This document shows positions 26,447 through 33,474 of a stretch of DNA of 64,000 nt, piece by piece. The notes under the pieces were generated by a model. The model saw only the letters and a program-made list of their open reading frames with translations, searched no databases and was not told where the DNA came from. The position numbers and the translations under genes are program-made. The stretch comes from CAYMCQ01 sp964389025 (lineage in GTDB: Bacteria > Verrucomicrobiota > Verrucomicrobiia > Limisphaerales > CAYMCQ01), in contig CAYMCQ010000005.1 in NCBI GenBank assembly GCA_964389025.1, positions 21,459 through 85,458 on the forward strand. Reading direction: 5' to 3'. Numbering within the stretch: position 1 is the first letter of the stretch; each line of letters opens with the position of its first letter.

Positions 26447-27868
26447 ATGGTCGCGAACAATGCCTATTCCCAACTCCGCGCCCGCGCCGCAATTCCAGCG
26501 TTGCGCGAAGACCGTGACGGCTTTCCGCCGGAGCGGCTTCTTCAAATCGTCTGGCAACATCAGCGCTTGCTCCGCGACCAATTGAAAACTTTGGACGGTG
26601 AAACGGTGCGCATCCTTCATCCCGGTTTTCGCAATCGCGAGGCCGGGCCGGATTTTCGCGGCGCGGTCGTGCAATTCAACTCGGAAACTCCGCGCAGTGG
26701 CGACGTGGAAATTGATCTTCAAGCCGGCAGCTGGCGCGCTCACAGGCATCATTCTAATCCGGCATTTGAAAAAGTCATTCTCCATGTCGTTTGGAACAGC
26801 GACGCGGCCAAAAATAAACTTCCGACGCTTGCGTTACGGGGAGTTTTGGACGCGCCGTTGAGCGAACTCAATCTCTGGCTCGCCAGCGAAAGCGCGCAGC
26901 AATTTCCGGAAAGTTTTTCCGGCAAATGTTCAGCGCCGCTGCGCGACTTGTCCGAACCGCAACTCAAAAAACTATTGGACGAAGCGGCTGAAGTGCGGCT
27001 GCACGGCAAAGCGACCCGGCTGCGCGCACGCGCGAGGCAATCGGGCTGGGAGCAGGCATTGTGGGAAGAATTGTTCCGCGCACTCGGCTACAAACACAAC
27101 GTCTGGCCGATGCAACGGCTCGCGGAGCTGCGCGCGCGCTGGACCGAACCGGGCGCGAACCCGCTGCAAACTCAGGCTCGGCTTTTCGGAATTGCGGGTT
27201 TATTGCCCGCTGAGTTGGCTCGCGCAAAATCGGACTCAGACAATTATCTTCGCAAGGTTTGGGACTTCTGGTGGCGCGAACGTGACGCTTTTACCGATTG
27301 CACTTTGCCGCGCTCGGTCTGGCGGTTCAGCGGATTGCGCCCGGCGAATCATCCCCGGCGCCGGCTCGCGCTGGCTGCGCACTGGCTCGCGGCGGAAAAC
27401 TTGCCGGACAAATTGGAGCAATGGTGCGGCGCGGAGACCGACGACAAAAAACTTTTTGACTCGCTCTTCGAAATATTGAGACCGAAGCGCGACGAATTCT
27501 GGTCGTGGCACTGGACGTTTTCCTCCGCGCGGCTGGGGAAGCCGCAATTGCTGCTCGGCGAGTCGCGTGTGAAGGATTTGGCAATCAACGCGATTCTTCC
27601 GTGGCTTTGGATACGCGCAGAAGACGGGAAAAACATTTCGCTGAAGCGGGAAATCGAGCGGAGATATTTCGCGTGGCCCGCGGCGGAGGACAATTCAGCT
27701 CTGAAGCTTGCGCGACAGCGTTTGCTCGGAGGAGCCAGCGCAAAACCCTTCAACACAGCGGCGTCACAACAAGGCTTGCTGCAAATCACGAGCGACTTTT
27801 GCGAGCACGCGAATGCGCTGTGTGACAACTGTCCGTTCCCGGATCTGGTGCGGAAGTGGAACCGGTAG
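26447..27868 (+). CDS. DUF2851 family protein
   Basis: A 473-residue protein with the features of DUF2851: an N-terminal ERLLQIVWQHQRLL, LHPGFRNREAGPDFRGAVV, GDVEIDLQAGSWRAHRHH and VILHVVWNSD. This first part resembles the PD-(D/E)XK-like fold proposed for the family (conserved His and Asp in GHHSN-type turns), and a helical C-terminal part follows (ALWEELFRALGYKHN, WWRERDAFTD). A cysteine pair near the end (CDNCPFPDL) could bind metal. The function is not known. Its TAG stop is formed by the left end of the repeat at 27865-27926 (CGG TAG). Confidence 0.88.
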   Translation: MVANNAYSQLRARAAIPALREDRDGFPPERLLQIVWQHQRLLRDQLKTLDGETVRILHPGFRNREAGPDFRGAVVQFNSETPRSGDVEIDLQAGSWRAHRHHSNPAFEKVILHVVWNSDAAKNKLPTLALRGVLDAPLSELNLWLASESAQQFPESFSGKCSAPLRDLSEPQLKKLLDEAAEVRLHGKATRLRARARQSGWEQALWEELFRALGYKHNVWPMQRLAELRARWTEPGANPLQTQARLFGIAGLLPAELARAKSDSDNYLRKVWDFWWRERDAFTDCTLPRSVWRFSGLRPANHPRRRLALAAHWLAAENLPDKLEQWCGAETDDKKLFDSLFEILRPKRDEFWSWHWTFSSARLGKPQLLLGESRVKDLAINAILPWLWIRAEDGKNISLKREIERRYFAWPAAEDNSALKLARQRLLGGASAKPFNTAASQQGLLQITSDFCEHANALCDNCPFPDLVRKWNR

Positions 27869-27926
27869 CAGCCGAGGCAACGACCCTCAAATCAAAAAGT
27901 CAGAGCCTCCTTACGTCGGCCGCTAC
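27865..27926. repeat. Palindromic repeat (family A) that supplies a stop codon
   Basis: GTAGCAGCCGAGGCAACGA and CCTTACGTCGGCCGCTAC form imperfect arms. The first TAG is the stop of the DUF2851 gene and the right end lies one base before the infC stop, so the repeat fills the gap between two convergent genes. Confidence 0.85.
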
Positions 27927-27927
27927 T

Positions 27928-28671
27928 TTATTTCGTGTCAAGCTGCGCGAACGGGTTGTTCGCAAACCCGCTTTTGCCGCCTGAGCGATTGGCTTCGCGC
28001 TTTTTGGAGTCGTTGGGCTTCGGCGCAAAATTATTTTCGGCACGCGGCTGTTTTACGCCTGCGGGCAATGGGCCATTGCCGGCTACTGCGCCTTCTTCCA
28101 TCTTGGCCGGGGTTTTCCCGCGTTTGTTTCGCGGCAGCGGGCTGATCATCACGTTAATGCCTTTGCCGACCAGCTTCGGCTCGAAATCAGGATGGCCGTA
28201 AGCGGCGATGTCCTGAAGAAATTTGTTGATCACTTGAAACCCAAATTCCGTGTGCGCCATTTCGCGGCCCCGGAATTTCAGCACGACTTTCACTTTCATG
28301 TCCTCGGAAAGGAATTCGATAGCGTGCGCGGTCTTGACGCCGAGGTCGTGCGGGTCAATGCGGGGGCTGAGTTGGACTTCTTTCACGCTCGTGGCGTGCT
28401 GGTGCTTCTTGGATTCCTTGTCCTTCTTCGCCTGTTCGTAACGGAACTTGCCGTAGTCAACCAGACGGCAGACGGGCGGCGTGGCGGCGGCGGCGATTTC
28501 CACGAGGTCGACGCCGTGATTGCGCGCGAGGTTCAACGCATCGTTGAGCGCGAAAATGCCGAGCTGCTTGCCGTCGCCGGACACGACGCGGACTTCGCGC
28601 GCGCGAATCTTGCCGTTGACCCTGAAGAACGAAGCGGAAGAGGAATTGCGTGGAGGAAAAGGGCGGCTCAA
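27928..28671 (-). CDS. infC: Translation initiation factor IF-3, with a long C-terminal tail
   Basis: A 247-residue IF-3. The N-domain has FRVNGKIRAREVRVVSGDGK and VDLVEIAAAATPPVCRLVDYGKFRYE, and the C-domain has EVQLSPRIDPHDLGVKTAHA, VKVVLKFRGREMAHTEFGF and GINVMISP. Standard IF-3 ends near residue 180; here about 70 extra residues (NKRGKTPAKMEEGAVAGNGP and on) form a charged, probably disordered tail. The start is TTG at 28669-28671 with GAGG about seven bases upstream; no in-frame ATG precedes it. Rare starts are normal for infC and allow autoregulation in other bacteria. The usual downstream rpmI-rplT genes are absent: the gene ends at a repeat and faces DUF2851. Confidence 0.93.
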   Translation of the reverse strand: MSRPFPPRNSSSASFFRVNGKIRAREVRVVSGDGKQLGIFALNDALNLARNHGVDLVEIAAAATPPVCRLVDYGKFRYEQAKKDKESKKHQHATSVKEVQLSPRIDPHDLGVKTAHAIEFLSEDMKVKVVLKFRGREMAHTEFGFQVINKFLQDIAAYGHPDFEPKLVGKGINVMISPLPRNKRGKTPAKMEEGAVAGNGPLPAGVKQPRAENNFAPKPNDSKKREANRSGGKSGFANNPFAQLDTK

Positions 28672-28922
28672 GACACCCTCATCGGTTGAAACTTATTCAT
28701 GCAGTATTTGATCAATCAATAAGCAGTCCACTTTTATAGGATTTGCTTCGACCGTAATTAAGCCACAGCCCGGCGAATTCGCAAGCAAATAATCAGTCCG
28801 TGTCGTAAACAAATGAAGTGACCGGTGAGAGAACAAGTGAAATGGCCGCTTGGGAAAAGTGCTGGGAAGGTTCACAACGAGGGGCGATGAACCTTTATAG
28901 CCCTGAGGAAAGCCTAAGAGTC

Positions 28923-29148
28923 ATGAAAATCCAGGAAGTGATAACCGAGCCATGAGCGGCAAGATCCGTTGGTTGGAAGCCTCCGAGATACTGCGGTGGA
29001 GTCCGCGCACGGTGCGGCGCTGGAGTTGGTGCTACGAGAAGTGGGGTTACGACGGATTGTTTGACCGGCGCAAGAGGCGGCCGAGTCCGCGGCGAGTGCC
29101 GATGAAAGTCGCCGAGCGTGTGCTGCGGTTGTATCGGGAGCAGTATCG
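28923..29148 (+). pseudogene. Truncated ISNCY-type transposase (N-terminal helix-turn-helix)
   Basis: ATGAAAATCCAGGAAGTGAT encodes MKIQEVIT, the usual beginning of ISNCY-type transposases. One base is missing before the next ATG, which moves the rest into another frame: MSGKIRWLEASEILRWSPRT, RRWSWCYEKWGYDGLFDRR and KVAERVLRLYREQYRG. This is the N-terminal DNA-binding part. Homology stops at about 29148, where the IS1182-type element begins; the catalytic domain is absent and does not resume on the far side. The gene is therefore both frameshifted and truncated. Confidence 0.7.
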
Positions 29149-30098
29149 AGGGCGTGTTGCCCAAACCACCGTTTTGAAACTTTTGGAAGCGGCGGACGTC
29201 TGTTGCTGCAACTATGAGAGGCATCCACCAACCCCAGCCGGAACTCTTCAGCTATCAGGTCAACCTGGAGAAACGCCTTCGCCCCGATCACCCGTTGCGC
29301 CGCGTGGCCCAAGCGGTGGATAGGAGCTTCGTGCGTGCCGAGGCCTCCACCTGCTAGGGTCACAACGGTCATGAAACGGTCGACCCGGTGATCCTGCTCA
29401 AGATGATGTTCCTGCTCTTCTTCGACAACGTGGCCAGGGAGCGCGAACTCATGCAGATCATCCCCGAGCGGCTGGATAACCTGTGGTTCCTGGGCTACGG
29501 GCTGGACGACATGATCCCCCACCACAGCGTCCTCTCCAAAGCCCGCCGCCGCTGGGGGCCGGAGGTGTTTCAACGGCTCTTCATCCGCACGGTCGAACAA
29601 TGCGTGGCCGCCGGGCTGGTGGGCGGGGACAAACTGCACGTGGACGCCAGCCTCATCGCCGCCGCCGCCGCCAAAGATTCGGTGAAGAAAAGCTCGCCCG
29701 AACTGATCGCGGCCTATGCGGCGACGGAGAAGAAGATCAACGACCCGGCGGATCGTCCGTGCTTTCAAGCCGTCAACGACATGGCCATCAGCACCACCGA
29801 TCCCGACGCGGGACTGGTGCGCAAAGGCGGCGACTGTGGCGGCAGCGGATCCAAGACTGCCTGATCGCGGCGACACAGAACATCCGGATCCTGCTCTCGC
29901 GCACAGTGCTCGGACCGGTCCAGAGCGTGGCGCAGGCGGTGTTGGCGGCGATTTTCGACGGGACGTCGGCAGCGCCGCGACGCCAGGCAGCCTTGAAAAC
30001 CTCTGCCAGATGGAACTGAAGTTTTTTTGAGCGAACCGACGACAGCACTACCAACCCCCATCCGCTCTCGTCAAAACTACCTTTGGGCAACACGCCCG
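29148..30098 (+). mobile_element. Decayed IS1182-type insertion sequence
   Basis: The left end has GGGCGTGTTGCCCAAA and the right end its inverted copy TTTGGGCAACACGCCC with a shared ...AGTTTTGACG-like inner part at the right. The same terminal sequences bound the 357-bp derivative at 60181-60537, which shows that they are the true ends; there the ends extend outward by GCAGCGTCGAG, and here an altered version (GCAGTATCGAG) is seen on the left only. The element has landed in the ISNCY gene; no target duplication is evident because the right flank is unrelated. Confidence 0.8.
29214..30019 (+). pseudogene. IS1182-type transposase, with a premature stop and an internal deletion
   Basis: The start MRGIHQPQPELFSYQVNLEK is characteristic of this transposase group. 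A TAG at 29355-29357 (in STC*GHNGHE, where related proteins have Tyr) interrupts the frame. The reading continues VDPVILLKMMFLLFFDNVAR, WFLGYGLDDMIPHHSVLSK and DKLHVDASLIAAAAA up to GLVRKGGD at about 29835. There the middle, including most of the catalytic core, is missing and the frame shifts to the C-terminal RLWRQRIQDCLIAATQNIRI and ends ALKTSARWN. The junction is a GGCGGCGAC sequence that in the intact gene would occur at both sides, so a deletion between short direct repeats is likely. It is not functional. Confidence 0.8.
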
Positions 30099-30131
30099 TA
30101 AGTTGCGCCTGACCGGAGATGGGGACTCCCA

Positions 30132-30462
30132 TCACGCATGTTCGTGCTCCGCCGCCGCACGTTCCTTTTTGTATTCCTCGACGATCTTGTTCTCGGCTTC
30201 GCGTGGCATCTCTTCGTAGTGCCTGAAGTCTTCCGCGTGGACGCCGCGCCCGCCGGTCAGCGAGCGCAATGCGCTGGAGTAGCGGTAAAGTTCTTTCGCT
30301 GGAACGTGCACTTTGATGACTTGGAAATTTCCATCGGTATCCATGCCTTGGATTTTTCCGCGACGGCTCGAGAGGTCGCCCATCACCTTGCCCATGCAAT
30401 CTTCCGGGATGCGGATCTCGACGGTGTGGATCGGCTCAAGCAGACAGAGCCGCGCCGCCGTG
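30132..30462 (-). pseudogene. C-terminal fragment of an EF-G-like gene
   Basis: The minus frame reads ARLCLLEPIHTVEIRIPEDC, GKVMGDLSSRRGKIQGMDT, QVIKVHVPAKELYRYSSALR and SLTGGRGVHAEDFRHYEEMP, ending EHEHA and TGA. This is domain V of an EF-G-like translation GTPase with an acidic tail. Domains I-IV, including the GTPase, are missing: the homology begins abruptly at about 30460, where the opposite-strand fragment at 30455-30560 starts. The residual frame is open for 136 codons, so it could be mistaken for a small gene. Confidence 0.8.
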
Positions 30463-30560
30463 ATCAAAGCTGACAAACCATTGAGCGAAATTCGCGCAAG
30501 CTGGGCAGCGGACTTGAAGGAGTTCGAGAGGCAACGCGACAAATTTTTGCCCTACAAGCA
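30455..30560 (+). pseudogene. Possible C-terminal tail of a DUF1343/NamZ-type gene
   Basis: The plus frame reads VIKADKPLSEIRASWAADLK then EFERQRDKFLPYK. The spacing of the acidic residue, SW, and R..(Y/F)L.Y matches the last residues of DUF1343 (exo-muramidase NamZ type) proteins. It is only about 33 residues long, has no start and no clear stop, and abuts the EF-G fragment. The assignment rests on this short tail only. Confidence 0.45.
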
Positions 30561-30565
30561 GGCGG

Positions 30566-31003
30566 CTATTTTGGCGGCAAAAAAATGTTCGTATCCGACT
30601 GCCACGGGATTTCCTTGCGGTCAATCGTCAGCACGCGCGGAAGCATCTGGATTTCGTGGCCGAACAATTCGAAGGTCACGCTGCCGGGCAGAAAAGTCGT
30701 GTCCTGAAAGACGCATTTGCCAAATGGCACGTTGAACGGCACGGTGCGGGCGTCGGAGAAACGCAATTGTTGCGCGGAGAATGTTTGCGCCTTGGTGCCT
30801 TCAAAAACGAGGCGGACATTCTGTATCTTGAGCGCGGGTTGTTGAATGAGGAGAACAACTTTGCCGTTCTCGACATTAAAGGTTACATCCCACGGCCCAT
30901 TGCGCGTGCGGCGATGCTCGATCCATTTGTAGGCAACGAGGTAGAGGACGAGCGCAATGATGAACGCGAACAGGAAATGTTTGAGTGGATTTGAGGAGTT
31001 CAT
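30566..31003 (-). CDS. Small membrane-anchored protein of unknown function
   Basis: A 145-residue protein with one N-terminal membrane helix (HFLFAFIIALVLYLVAYKWI) and a beta-rich domain that would lie outside the membrane: PWDVTFNVENGKVVLLIQQP, VRLVFEGTKAQ, SVTFELFGHEIQML. It has no cysteines apart from one and no catalytic motif that I recognise. Its TAG stop lies in the region where the NamZ-like fragment ends. Codon use and frame are consistent with a real gene. There is no obvious operon partner: 385 non-coding bases follow upstream. Confidence 0.65.
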   Translation of the reverse strand: MNSSNPLKHFLFAFIIALVLYLVAYKWIEHRRTRNGPWDVTFNVENGKVVLLIQQPALKIQNVRLVFEGTKAQTFSAQQLRFSDARTVPFNVPFGKCVFQDTTFLPGSVTFELFGHEIQMLPRVLTIDRKEIPWQSDTNIFLPPK

Positions 31004-31388
31004 ATTAACTGACTAATCCAATCCAAAATGACGCTTCGCAAACGCATGACCCGAATTTAACCTTCCGAGGGGTGTGCCCGTGACAAAGCTGCATCGGATT
31101 TGCGACGCTTTGAAGAACGCAGGTATAGAACATGGACTTTTGATAACGGGAGCAAGTCTGAGACAAAAGCCGAAACTTGCGTTTTTTCGACATGGCGTGC
31201 CATCCTTGGCTCGCCAACACGGTGCGTCAACGTCCTCCTTCTATAACAACCCGGAAAAAATTGCAGATCGAGACAGCAAACTTCAGATTGCCTTTGGTGA
31301 AAGGCTGTTTCTCGTTTGCGTGTCAAACCGGTCAAAACAGTCGTTGATTCCCGTTCGCGCCTCGCTATCATCACCACTTAATTACGCC
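31004..31388. other. Intergenic region between divergent genes
   Basis: The two genes at its borders point away from each other, so it should hold two promoters. Short open frames exist on both strands but none has gene-like composition. One candidate sigma-70 promoter for the GAF gene is listed separately. No RNA gene or repeat was seen. Confidence 0.5.
31344..31371 (+). promoter_or_regulatory. Candidate promoter of the GAF-domain gene
   Basis: TTGATT at 31344-31349 and TATCAT at 31366-31371 are separated by 16 bases and lie 18 bases before the ATG. It is only a consensus match by eye. Confidence 0.3.
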
Positions 31389-32033
31389 ATGCCCGCACCC
31401 AAACTAAAAAACGAAAAGCAACGGCTCGAAGTCCTCTGGCAATACGACGTGCTCGACACCGTGCCGGAAGAAGTCTTTGATGACCTCACCGATCTCGCCG
31501 CGACAATTTGTGAAGCGCCCATCGCGCTGATCTCGCTCGTGGACGAAGACCGCCAATGGTTCAAGGCCAAGACCGGCATGACAATCAGCGAGACGTCGCG
31601 GGACATTTCGTTTTGCGCGCACTGCATTTTGGGTGACGACCTTTTCATCGTTCCCGACGCCACGAAGGATGACCGTTTCAAAAATAATCCGCTCGTCACC
31701 ACGAGTCCCAAAATCCGTTTCTACGCCGGCGCGCCGCTCGTGACGCCCGGCGGCCACGCACTCGGCTCGCTTTGCGTCATGGACAAAGTCCCGCGCAAAC
31801 TTCGTCGCGAGCAACAGCAGGCGTTGCGCGTCCTCGCCCATCATGTCGTGACGCAACTCGAACTTCGGCGTCACGCGCGCGAACTGACCGAGGTGAACAA
31901 GTCGCATGAGCAGCTCGAAACAGAACTTGGCCGCGCGAAGGCTGAAATCGAGCGGCTGCGAAAAGATTTGGCGCGGCATCAGTCAGCGAATTTCCCTGTC
32001 ATATCGAAGCCCGCCGCGCGCGCCCGGCGCTGA
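31389..32033 (+). CDS. GAF-domain sensor-like protein
   Basis: A 214-residue protein from the ATG at 31389. Residues about 10-165 are a GAF domain of the kind found in front of histidine kinases and diguanylate cyclases: RLEVLWQYDVLDTVPEEVFD, ICEAPIALISLVDEDRQWFK, FCAHCILGDDLFIVPDATKD, RFYAGAPLVTPGGHALGSL. The rest is a coiled coil (VNKSHEQLETELGRAKAEIE) with no output domain, so it probably acts by dimerising with a partner. The open frame extends upstream to 31074, but that part has no similarity to the family and the ATG fits the usual start. The amidohydrolase gene begins four bases after its stop, so the two may form an operon. Confidence 0.85.
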   Translation: MPAPKLKNEKQRLEVLWQYDVLDTVPEEVFDDLTDLAATICEAPIALISLVDEDRQWFKAKTGMTISETSRDISFCAHCILGDDLFIVPDATKDDRFKNNPLVTTSPKIRFYAGAPLVTPGGHALGSLCVMDKVPRKLRREQQQALRVLAHHVVTQLELRRHARELTEVNKSHEQLETELGRAKAEIERLRKDLARHQSANFPVISKPAARARR

Positions 32034-32037
32034 CCGC

Positions 32038-33279
32038 ATGAACTCGCTGGCAGTTGACGGAAAAAAACTGCAACGGGAAATTGACGACCTCGCCGCGATT
32101 TCTGAAGCCGAGCCGCCCGCCGTTACACGCGTTTTGTTTTCCGAAGCTGACCTCAAAGGACGCGCGTTCGTGAAAGATCTCTGCCGCGAGGCCTGCCTTA
32201 CGATTCGCGAGGACGCCGTCGGAAATATTTTCGCCCGCTGGACTGGCCAAGACACAAAGCTTCCCGCCGTCGCGACCGGCTCACACATTGACGCCATTCC
32301 GAATGCTGGTAAATACGACGGCGTCGTCGGCGTGCTTGGCGCGATTGAAGCCATCCGCGCACTGCAAGCCCGCGGCTTCAAGCCAAAACGCAGCATCGAA
32401 CTCATCGTGTTTACCTCCGAAGAACCGACGCGCTTCGGCATCGGCTGTCTCGGCAGCCGGCTTTTCTCCGGCGTGCTGCCGATTGAGAAAGCCACTGCGC
32501 TTACAGACCGCGACGGAAAAACTCTGGACGAGTGGCGCAAAGCCGGCGGATGCAAAGGCGAATTGAACTCCGCGCTGCTGCCGAAGGACTGCTACGCCGC
32601 GTTCATCGAGTTGCACATCGAGCAAGGGCCGATTCTTGAAGCGGAGAACATTGACATCGGCATCGTGGAAAAAATCGCCGCGCCCAGCACGTTGCGAGTG
32701 CAACTCACCGGCGTCGGCGGCCACGCGGGCGCGACGCTCATGCCCGGTCGCCGCGATGCGCTGCTGGCCGGCGCGGAGATCGCCCTCGCCGTCGAGAAGG
32801 CCGCCACGACCACCGGCAGCCTCGACACCGTCGGCACGACGGGCGTTTTCCGCATCGAGCCCGGTGCGGTGAACAGCGTGCCGTGCAAGGCGTATCTGGA
32901 AATTGATTTGCGCGACACGCTCGTCAAGACGCGCGACGCCGCGTTGCACCAGATCGAAGCCGCCGTGAAAGAAATCTGCGCGCGCCGCCAGATCGAGTTC
33001 ACCATGGAGCGCCTCAACCTCGACCCGCCCGCGATCTGCGACGCGAAGCTCGTGCAGACGGCGGTGGAAGTTTGCGGCGGGTTGAAATTCTCCGTGAAGA
33101 AGATGATCAGCCGCGCGTATCACGACTCGCTTTTCATGGCGCAGATCTGCCCGACCACGATGATTTTCATTCCGTGCTTCAAAGGCTACAGCCATCGCCC
33201 CGACGAGTATTCGTCGCCGGAGCAGATCGAGAAGGGCGTGGCCGTGCTGGCGCAAATGCTGGCGAAACTCGCCGAGTAA
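32038..33279 (+). CDS. M20 amidohydrolase, probably ureidoglycolate/allantoate amidohydrolase
   Basis: A 413-residue member of the M20 hydantoinase/carbamoylase family. Metal ligands are visible in TGSHIDAIPNAGKYDGVVGV, FTSEEPTRFGI, FIELHIEQGPILE and SRAYHDSLFMA. The dimerisation domain holds LTGVGGHAGATLMPGRRDAL. The end, FIPCFKGYSHRPDEYSSPEQ, strongly recalls plant ureidoglycolate amidohydrolase (from memory), which releases glyoxylate, ammonia and CO2; allantoate amidohydrolase is the closest alternative, and N-carbamoyl-amino-acid hydrolase is also possible. Malate synthase, xanthine dehydrogenase and adenine deaminase downstream support a role in purine degradation. The start ATG is four bases after the GAF gene. 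A repeat region and the convergent restriction-modification gene follow. Confidence 0.85.
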   Translation: MNSLAVDGKKLQREIDDLAAISEAEPPAVTRVLFSEADLKGRAFVKDLCREACLTIREDAVGNIFARWTGQDTKLPAVATGSHIDAIPNAGKYDGVVGVLGAIEAIRALQARGFKPKRSIELIVFTSEEPTRFGIGCLGSRLFSGVLPIEKATALTDRDGKTLDEWRKAGGCKGELNSALLPKDCYAAFIELHIEQGPILEAENIDIGIVEKIAAPSTLRVQLTGVGGHAGATLMPGRRDALLAGAEIALAVEKAATTTGSLDTVGTTGVFRIEPGAVNSVPCKAYLEIDLRDTLVKTRDAALHQIEAAVKEICARRQIEFTMERLNLDPPAICDAKLVQTAVEVCGGLKFSVKKMISRAYHDSLFMAQICPTTMIFIPCFKGYSHRPDEYSSPEQIEKGVAVLAQMLAKLAE

Positions 33280-33384
33280 TTCTTTAACCACGGCTTGTCG
33301 CGCCGGAATCCGATGCAGGCGGGAAAAGAACGCAGAGAACGCAAAAACTTCTGACACGAATTGCACGAATTGACGCGAATTCAA

Positions 33385-33474
33385 AGGGCTGCAAGCCCGA
33401 CAGATGATAGCCCAGGGCAACGCCCTGGGTTTACGTTCCAAAAGTAATTCCAAGCCCTGCAAGGGCGACAGAAT
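33385..33474. repeat. Dispersed repeat between convergent genes
   Basis: GGGCTGCAAGCCCGACAGA, then CCCAGGGCAACGCCCTGGG, then CCCTGCAAGGGCGACAGAAT. Small hairpins fill the space between the amidohydrolase and the restriction-modification gene, and the right end touches the stop of the latter. The preceding bases (33330-33384) hold AACGCAGAGAACGCAAAA and GACACGAATTGCACGAATTG, also of dispersed-repeat type. Confidence 0.75.

Noticed and set aside
29355..29357. Recoding (TAG read-through) in the transposase
   Set aside because: The element also has a frameshifting deletion of its core and is not functional, so a simple nonsense mutation is the better explanation.
30132..30542. A 136-codon gene next to the IS element
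   Set aside because: Its similarity is only to the C-terminal domain of EF-G-like proteins and its start lies in sequence from another gene fragment; it is a remnant.
31074..31388. N-terminal extension of the GAF-domain protein
   Set aside because: The frame is open upstream of the ATG at 31389, but the added residues are not like any domain and the GAF family starts at MPAPKLKNEKQRL.
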